32,196 bases of DNA from the NCBI GenBank assembly GCA_030649775.1, contig JAUSFR010000065.1:1-32196 (forward strand), given 5' to 3'. How positions within the stretch are numbered: the first letter of the stretch is position 1; each line of letters starts with the position of its first letter. This document shows, piece after piece, positions 28,094 to 32,196 of this stretch. Both the position numbers and the translations under genes were made by a program. The DNA is from a bacterium. Its GTDB lineage: Bacteria; Patescibacteriota; Minisyncoccia; Phycocordibacterales; UBA10002. Under the pieces are notes generated by a model, which made no database searches, was not told where the DNA came from, and was given only the letters and a program-made list of their open reading frames with translations.

Positions 28094-28133
28094 AACTCAT
28101 CAATAACATGCTATAGCATGTTATTGATGAGTT
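28094..28133. repeat. perfect 40-bp palindrome overlapping the recR stop codon
   Basis: AACTCATCAATAACATGCTA followed by its exact reverse complement. The last two bases are part of the TAA of recR. The central 24 bp (AATAACATGCTA and its reverse complement) recur exactly at 32166-32189. Confidence 0.95.
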
Positions 28134-28740
28134 ACGAGGAGCGGTTTTTGAGCGCGTTTTTGAGAGTTTTTGCGTCGGCGTATTCGAGCTCACTGCCGGT
28201 TGAAAGGCCTCGGCCGAGCATACTTATGGTAACCCCGTACGGGGTAAGGAGTGCTCTAAGTTCGTCAGCCGTGTGCTCGCCATCGGGGTTTGCGGAGAGG
28301 GCGAGAATGACTTCTTTCACGGTCCCGTTTTTAACTTCTTTTTCCACGCGGGATGTGAGCTCTTTCAGACGGAGTGCATCCCCGTTTTTCCGTTCAATAA
28401 GCGCGATGGTTCCGCCAAGCACGAAATACTTTCCCTCATACGTTTTGCTTTTCTCCATCGCTTCAAGGTCGGTGTCTTTTGCTACCACCATAAGCTCCCC
28501 AGTCGCTCGGCTTTTATCGGAGCAGATGGGGCAGAGAGGTGCCGATGTTCGCTTTGCAAAGAAGCGGAAACAGTCGGTGCACTGCACGATGTCGTGCTTG
28601 AGTGTAGCAATGTGGTCGGTAAGTTCCTGTAGGAACGATGGCTCCCGCGAAAGCAAAAAAAAGACAAAACGTTTTGCTTGCCGTGGTCCAATGCCGGGAA
28701 AGGCACGGAAGAGTTCGGTTAGTTTATCAAAAGTAGACAT
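28132..28740 (-). CDS. recR: recombination mediator RecR
   Basis: Acts with RecO/RecF to load RecA at gaps. The 202-aa length is normal. Motifs are the helix-hairpin-helix FRAFPGIGPRQAKRF (about 9-23), the four-cysteine zinc finger CTDCFRFFAK...CPIC (about 55-73), and the Toprim domain from ELMVVAKDTDLEAMEKSKTYEG (about 83) through LALSANPDGEHTADEL to the Walker-B-like GLSTGSELEYAD. The track begins 15 codons earlier in a CCAA-type repeat; ATG 28740 gives MSTFDKLTELFRAFPGIG, the standard start. Its TAA is the edge of a 40-bp palindrome. Confidence 0.95.
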   Translation of the reverse strand: MSTFDKLTELFRAFPGIGPRQAKRFVFFLLSREPSFLQELTDHIATLKHDIVQCTDCFRFFAKRTSAPLCPICSDKSRATGELMVVAKDTDLEAMEKSKTYEGKYFVLGGTIALIERKNGDALRLKELTSRVEKEVKNGTVKEVILALSANPDGEHTADELRALLTPYGVTISMLGRGLSTGSELEYADAKTLKNALKNRSS

Positions 28741-28840
28741 AAAAAAACACCAAACACCAAGATACAATAACCAAACAACAGTCAAAAAACAATAATCAAA
28801 TTCTGCTTGGAGCTTGTTTCTTGGTTATTGGTGATTAAAA
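28741..28840. repeat. CCAATA-type intergenic inverted repeat, copy A3
   Basis: CACCAAACACCAAGATACAA-type words face TTGTTTCTTGGTTATTGGTG words around TCTGCTTGGAGC. The dnaB stop codon lies inside the right arm. Related to A1 (1381) and A2 (8734). Confidence 0.6.
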
Positions 28841-30226
28841 GGGTTCCGCTCCCGTCTTGGCCGTTCGTTCAAAATCGCTAAAATCGCTCTTCTCAAGCGA
28901 CTGGAACGTCGCTTTCTTTTCGTCAAAGTAGAGCTCAACTTTTCCCGTTGGACCGTTGCGGTGCTTCTCAATCAAAATCTCGGCGATGTTCGGGCGGTCG
29001 GAGTCTTCCTTGTATTTATCCTCGCGGTGAATGAACATCACGACGTCGGCGTCTTGTTCAATGGAACCCGAATCGCGCAGGTCGGAGAGGCGAGGACGGC
29101 CTCCGCGTTGTTCCACGGCGCGGGAAAGTTGCGAGAGCGCCAGTACCGGCACATCAAGTTCGCGGGCCAAGTGTTTGAGTGAGCGGGAAATTTCGGTGAC
29201 CTGCTGAACAAGATTGTCGCTATGCCTCGCTTGCGTGGGCGCCATAAGCTGGAGGTAGTCTACAATAATCATACCCAGACCCTTTTCGCTCTTGAGACGG
29301 CGCGCCACCGAACGCATCTTCAAAATATTGTTGGCGGGTTGGTCGTCAATGTAAATCGGAGCCTTGGAAAGACGGTCCAGCGAGTCGCGGATTTTCCCGA
29401 ATTCGTCGGCGGCATTCAGTTTCCCCGTGCGCAGTTTCCACGCGTCCACCTTTGATTCCGCCGCGAGCATACGGTCTACGAGTTGTTGCGAGCTCATTTC
29501 AAGGGAGAAGATACCGACGGGTACATTATGATTGGTCGCCGCCATACGAGCGATGTCCAGCGCGAGTGAGGTCTTTCCCATGCTCGGCCGTGCCGCGAGG
29601 ATGATGAGGTCGGACTTTTGAAATCCGGCAAGTTTGTTGTCCAGTTCCTTGAAGCCCGTCGGAACACCACGAAGCTCGTCTCCGGATTTATGTAGACGAT
29701 CCAAACGCTCCCACGCTTCACCGAGGGTGTCTTTGAGTTCAATAAACTTATGCACCCCCGAACGCTGGGTAATTTCAAAGATACGTTTTTCCGCGCGCTC
29801 CATAAGATTTTCCAAATCTTCCGCGTCCGCGTAGCCAAGCTCACCGAGGTACTCCGACGCCTCAATGAGATTGCGCATTAAATGCTTCTTCTGGATAATT
29901 TCGGCGTAGTGTTGAAGGTTGGTGGAGGAGGGAACACTCGCGGTAAGCTCCGCGAGATAGGACGCGCCACCGGACGCTTCAATTTCATTTTTTTCGGTGA
30001 GTCGCGAAGAAAGCGAGAGGAGGTCAATCGGGATATTTTTACTCCCCAGTTCGGTCATCGCCTTCCAGATGAGACGATGCCGTCCGGAATAAAAGGCAGT
30101 CTCAACAATAACGTCCTGTACATCCGAAAGACCGTCGGGCCGTAGCATAATGGAACCGAGGAGTGCCTTCTCGGCATCCAGGTTTTGGGGAGGAACGCGA
30201 AGTTTGGAGGATTTGTTGTCAGCCAT
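28835..30226 (-). CDS. dnaB: replicative DNA helicase
   Basis: Hexameric 5'-3' helicase of the replication fork. The 463-aa protein has the N-terminal helical collar (PPQNLDAEKALLGSIML, about 14-30) and a RecA-type motor: Walker A AARPSMGKTSLALDIA (about 208-223), GIFSLEMSSQQLVDRML, Walker B GMIIVDYLQLM and SRSLKHLARELDVPVLALSQLSRAVEQR, then VMFIHREDKY and a C-terminal KVELYFDEKKATFQSL. No intein is seen. The track begins at a GTG five codons earlier, inside an inverted repeat arm; ATG 30226 (MADNKSSKLRVPPQN) is preferred. The nested inverted repeat at 30233 touches this start. Confidence 0.96.
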   Translation of the reverse strand: MADNKSSKLRVPPQNLDAEKALLGSIMLRPDGLSDVQDVIVETAFYSGRHRLIWKAMTELGSKNIPIDLLSLSSRLTEKNEIEASGGASYLAELTASVPSSTNLQHYAEIIQKKHLMRNLIEASEYLGELGYADAEDLENLMERAEKRIFEITQRSGVHKFIELKDTLGEAWERLDRLHKSGDELRGVPTGFKELDNKLAGFQKSDLIILAARPSMGKTSLALDIARMAATNHNVPVGIFSLEMSSQQLVDRMLAAESKVDAWKLRTGKLNAADEFGKIRDSLDRLSKAPIYIDDQPANNILKMRSVARRLKSEKGLGMIIVDYLQLMAPTQARHSDNLVQQVTEISRSLKHLARELDVPVLALSQLSRAVEQRGGRPRLSDLRDSGSIEQDADVVMFIHREDKYKEDSDRPNIAEILIEKHRNGPTGKVELYFDEKKATFQSLEKSDFSDFERTAKTGAEPF

Positions 30227-30232
30227 AATGCT

Positions 30233-30432
30233 AGAACCCACCTTAAAATAAACCGTTTTGGTTATTTACCTTAAAAGACTTGGCTACTGCGAGCGTTTTT
30301 TCTCGGCTATGACTTGTCGCGGAGCCTTGCCATAGGTAAGCTATGACTCGGTTTCCGCGACAGCGTCTCGCTCGAGAAAAAACGCTCTCGTTACGCCATT
30401 TATTTTAAGGTGGGTTCTCTGCATTCTAGCAT
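30233..30432. repeat. 186-bp nested inverted-repeat element at the dnaB start, with echo
   Basis: Outer arms are 20 perfect pairs (AGAACCCACCTTAAAATAAA, 30233-30252, with 30399-30418). Middle arms are GAGCGTTTTTTCTCG (30291-30305) and its exact complement (30373-30387); inner arms are GTCGCGGA/TCCGCGAC (30316-30323 with 30354-30361). CTATGACT is repeated inside. Outside the right arm TTCTAGCATGGCT (30424-30436) mirrors the dnaB initiation region TTCTAGCATtATGGCT, so the inverted homology goes on into the gene start. Confidence 0.8.
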
Positions 30433-30494
30433 GGCTCGGAAGTCCTCGGTCAATAAAGTTTTAGGACAAGCGGTGGGTAAGCTGTGAACAACCG

Positions 30495-30548
30495 CCGTAG
30501 GCGAGCAGTGGTCGTATGACCACAACCTCCGTAGGCGAGCAGTGGTCG
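30495..30548 (+). repeat. 34-bp tandem repeat, two copies
   Basis: CCGTAGGCGAGCAGTGGTCG occurs at 30495-30514 and 30529-30548, period 34. Between them GTGGTC-GTAT-GACCAC forms a small hairpin. Nothing else is seen in this gap (30433-30557). Confidence 0.7.
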
Positions 30549-30557
30549 CAGACCCAC

Positions 30558-30590
30558 AAAAATGCCCGACTCACATCAGCGAGTCGGGCA
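30558..30590 (-). terminator. terminator of the 97-aa membrane protein gene
   Basis: TGCCCGACTC-ACATCAGC-GAGTCGGGCA with A5 to the left, i.e. T5 on the (-) strand. Confidence 0.88.
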
Positions 30591-30612
30591 AGGGAAGACG
30601 GGGGGGGTAGCG

Positions 30613-30906
30613 TCAGGCGTGGAAGTGAGCGCCACTGGGGTGGCGAGAGTATGTATAGTTATCCTCCAAATCCGGACGATACGGCTTGTTTCCCGCTTTG
30701 GAGAGTCCAATAAGTACTATCCACGCTATCTGTAGAGCAATCCAAACGAGACCGCCCACGACCGTCATCAGAAAGACGATGAGTGGGGAAGTCTTGGGAA
30801 CAAACCACCAGCCGACTCCATACAGCAAGGCGGGAACGAGAAGAAGGACGATAAAAATACCACTGGACAAAAAGCCAGCCACTTTGAGAGACAGTTTCGT
30901 TTTCAT
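30613..30906 (-). CDS. small membrane protein, 97 aa (paralogue pair, member 1)
   Basis: Not recognised by family. Two membrane helices: about 8-34 (VAGFLSSGIFIVLLLVPALLYGVGWWF) and 42-68 (IVFLMTVVGGLVWIALQIAWIVLIGL), then a polar tail with several histidines (RHPSGAHFHA). The segment WWFVPKTSPLIVFLMTVVGG aligns with WWHIPNTSPGKFNILIASGI of the next gene, and both continue W..LQI. The two are therefore probable paralogues in tandem, each with its own terminator. Function unknown. Confidence 0.6.
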   Translation of the reverse strand: MKTKLSLKVAGFLSSGIFIVLLLVPALLYGVGWWFVPKTSPLIVFLMTVVGGLVWIALQIAWIVLIGLSKAGNKPYRPDLEDNYTYSRHPSGAHFHA

Positions 30907-30965
30907 CTATCTCAAGTTTGCTACTTACTCTTATGCCCGTCAAGCTCGTTTTGGCGACTCGGTAC

Positions 30966-30994
30966 AAAAAAGCCGGCACATTACTGTGTCCGGC
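30966..30994 (-). terminator. terminator of the 109-aa membrane protein gene
   Basis: On the (-) strand GCCGG-a-CAC-AGTAAT-GTG-CCGGC then T6. Confidence 0.88.
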
Positions 30995-31023
30995 ACCTAC
31001 CCTTTCTTCTAGAGGCACAGAAT

Positions 31024-31353
31024 CTACAGGGTAAAAACATACATTCCCAAACCCGTAACCATTGAGATTAAAAGAACAGTCAATATCCATGAGACACGCC
31101 CAAGAATCGCGCACACTCGTTTGTCAAATTCCGCAGGCGTGTCCCACCAGAGGCAGACGAACATCCAGACGCATATTTGTAGCACCAGCCAGATAATTCC
31201 ACTCGCGATGAGGATATTGAATTTTCCTGGTGACGTGTTTGGTATATGCCACCACATGAGCAAATACATCCACGTGGGAATAAGGCCAAGAATTGTCGTA
31301 AATGTAACCGCATAGCCGACATTTAGCGAATCGATAAGGTATTGTTTTTTCAT
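31024..31353 (-). CDS. small membrane protein, 109 aa (paralogue pair, member 2)
   Basis: Not recognised by family. Three membrane helices: about 12-35 (VGYAVTFTTILGLIPTWMYLLMWW), 45-68 (FNILIASGIIWLVLQICVWMFVCL) and 88-107 (VSWILTVLLISMVTGLGMYV). The first two correspond to those of the 97-aa neighbour, with the shared core WW..P.TSP......L...G..W..LQI. The short loop DTPAEFDKRVCAILGR between helices 2 and 3 is unique. It is transcribed leftward from an intergenic region shared with the nucleotidyltransferase gene; a TTGACG -35-like word is at 31408-31403. Function unknown. Confidence 0.6.
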   Translation of the reverse strand: MKKQYLIDSLNVGYAVTFTTILGLIPTWMYLLMWWHIPNTSPGKFNILIASGIIWLVLQICVWMFVCLWWDTPAEFDKRVCAILGRVSWILTVLLISMVTGLGMYVFTL

Positions 31354-31432
31354 AAGAAGAGCGAAGTTTCGGATACTATCCTGCCACTTTTTGTACCCCC
31401 CGTCAATCCATTCGTGTACGGCGGTAATGCGG

Positions 31433-31438
31433 TATAAT
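31433..31438 (+). promoter_or_regulatory. -10 box of the nucleotidyltransferase gene
   Basis: TATAAT, with TTCGTG as a weak -35 at 16-nt spacing. Only 10 nt separate it from the ATG, so the leader would be about 4 nt. Confidence 0.5.
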
Positions 31439-31448
31439 CCTCGTTACT

Positions 31449-32126
31449 ATGCAAGCCGTTATTTTAGCCGCAGGACTCGGGACGCGAATGCGTCCCCTCA
31501 CAAACACGGTCGCAAAACCGCTTCTCAAGATAGGGAAGCGAGCGCTTTTGGACTACACCTTTGACGCGCTTCCCGATGAGGTGGATGAAGTGATTGTGGT
31601 GATTGGGTATTTAGGTGAGCAGATAAAATCGCATCTAGGGGAGTCATTCCGAGGAAGGAATATAAAATATGTTGTTCAGGAGAAACTTGAAGGTACGGCA
31701 AAAGCACTTTTCGAAGCGAAGCCACTGCTCAAAGGAAAGTTTCTGGTACTGATGGCCGACGATATTTATGTGCACGAGGATATCAGAAAGTGTCTGAAGC
31801 ACGACTACGCCATCCTTGTGATGCGCTCAACCGAGGAGGGACCCGGAGGGAAGGTAAAGCTTGATGAGAAGAATCAGCTCGTGAGTGTGGAAGAAGGGAA
31901 GGCACATCCCGCAGGTACGCTTATTAGCACCAATGTGTTTGTGCTTACTCCCGAAATCTTTACCTATGAGCCGGTAAAACTCACCGATAGAGAAGGGGAG
32001 TGGGGATTGCCCCAAACGGTGGTGGAGCTTTCTAAGGACTACTCGGTCGCCGTAGTAGAAGCCACTCGCTGGATAAAAATCACCACCCCCGAAGACCTAG
32101 AACTTGCCGAGAAGCTGTTAGTTTGA
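31449..32126 (+). CDS. sugar-phosphate nucleotidyltransferase
   Basis: Joins an NTP to a sugar 1-phosphate to make an NDP-sugar. The 225-aa GT-A fold starts MQAVILAAGLGTRMRPLTN, the nucleotide-binding signature G.GTR..PLT, followed by AKPLLKIGKRALLDY (lysine of the KP motif). Next are VIVVIGYLGEQIKSHLG, VQEKLEGTAKAL (the Q-x4-GTA base-specifying motif) and FLVLMADDIYV (metal-binding D). The order matches RmlA/GlmU-N/ManC short forms, and the protein lacks a left-handed helix acyltransferase domain. The sugar and base cannot be decided; the Q..LEGTA motif fits UTP or dTTP users. A 38-bp palindrome follows 32 nt after the stop. Confidence 0.88.
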   Translation: MQAVILAAGLGTRMRPLTNTVAKPLLKIGKRALLDYTFDALPDEVDEVIVVIGYLGEQIKSHLGESFRGRNIKYVVQEKLEGTAKALFEAKPLLKGKFLVLMADDIYVHEDIRKCLKHDYAILVMRSTEEGPGGKVKLDEKNQLVSVEEGKAHPAGTLISTNVFVLTPEIFTYEPVKLTDREGEWGLPQTVVELSKDYSVAVVEATRWIKITTPEDLELAEKLLV

Positions 32127-32158
32127 GTGCAAACGTACCGTGACTAGCCGAACAAGTC

Positions 32159-32196
32159 ATTCATTAATAACATGCTATAGCATGTTATTAATGAAT
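32159..32196. repeat. perfect 38-bp palindrome at the window end
   Basis: ATTCATTAATAACATGCTA followed by its exact reverse complement; the window stops at its last base. The central 24 bp are identical to the recR-side palindrome, while the outer bases differ but stay paired (TTA/TAA-type arms instead of ATC/GAT). Confidence 0.95.

Overview
The window looks like a chromosomal segment of a Candidate Phyla Radiation (Patescibacteria, probably Parcubacteria/Paceibacteria) genome. This is inferred from compact housekeeping proteins, a PaaX/Cas2-like wHTH protein of the type common in that group, a stripped-down pyruvate kinase, a delta-prime subunit without a Walker A motif, several apparently leaderless genes, and short intergenic gaps filled with degenerate iterated words and hairpins. 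Translation fits the standard bacterial code, and I see no in-frame UGA readthrough. There are 36 confident or likely protein genes, one tRNA-Glu(CUC), no rRNA and no CRISPR array.

Layout. 1-4000 (+): delta-prime-like holB, frr, rseP, proS. 4031-4713: a (-) strand PaaX/Cas2-like gene bracketed by two related 36-bp palindromes. 4790-8733 (+): rod-shape and elongation cluster mreB-mreC-mreD-mrdA. 8822-10937 (+): greA and lysS, each with its own control region or intergenic repeat. 10938-12700: an island of three unrecognised small genes, each closed by a strong hairpin. 12700-16803 (+): the division (dcw) remnant mraZ-rsmH-ftsL-ftsI, preceded by a long and unusual leader. 16901-20520 (-): lower-glycolysis operon gpmI-pyk-eno, converging on ftsI. 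20538-22107: a 226-bp nested inverted-repeat element, a D-2-hydroxyacid dehydrogenase and tRNA-Glu beside an inverted echo of its own 3' end. 22108-24655 (+): a SAM methyltransferase and a secreted YCF48-propeller/peptidoglycan-binding protein. 24756-26361 (-): small unknown genes around yqeY. 26445-27905 (+): rmuC and rplU. 28094-30226 (-): recR and dnaB. 30233-32196: a second nested inverted-repeat element, two paralogous small membrane proteins and a sugar-nucleotide transferase, ending in a palindrome also found behind recR.

The genes serve core replication and repair (holB, dnaB, recR, rmuC), translation (frr, proS, lysS, rplU, tRNA-Glu, yqeY), envelope growth and division (mre/mrd, dcw, PG-binding protein) and PEP/pyruvate formation (gpmI, eno, pyk). 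The unusual part is the DNA between genes. Most notable are (i) the palindrome-bracketed Cas2/PaaX-like gene, and (ii) a structured leader present twice (proS, mraZ). That leader has a three-way junction followed by a helix that pairs the A of the start codon, with compensatory changes between copies. Also present are (iii) a diverged but synonymous copy of the first 12 mraZ codons in front of mraZ, (iv) a palindrome family with a 24-bp identical core, and (v) two large nested inverted-repeat elements that touch gene ends. All statements rest on reading the sequence; no database or folding program was run.
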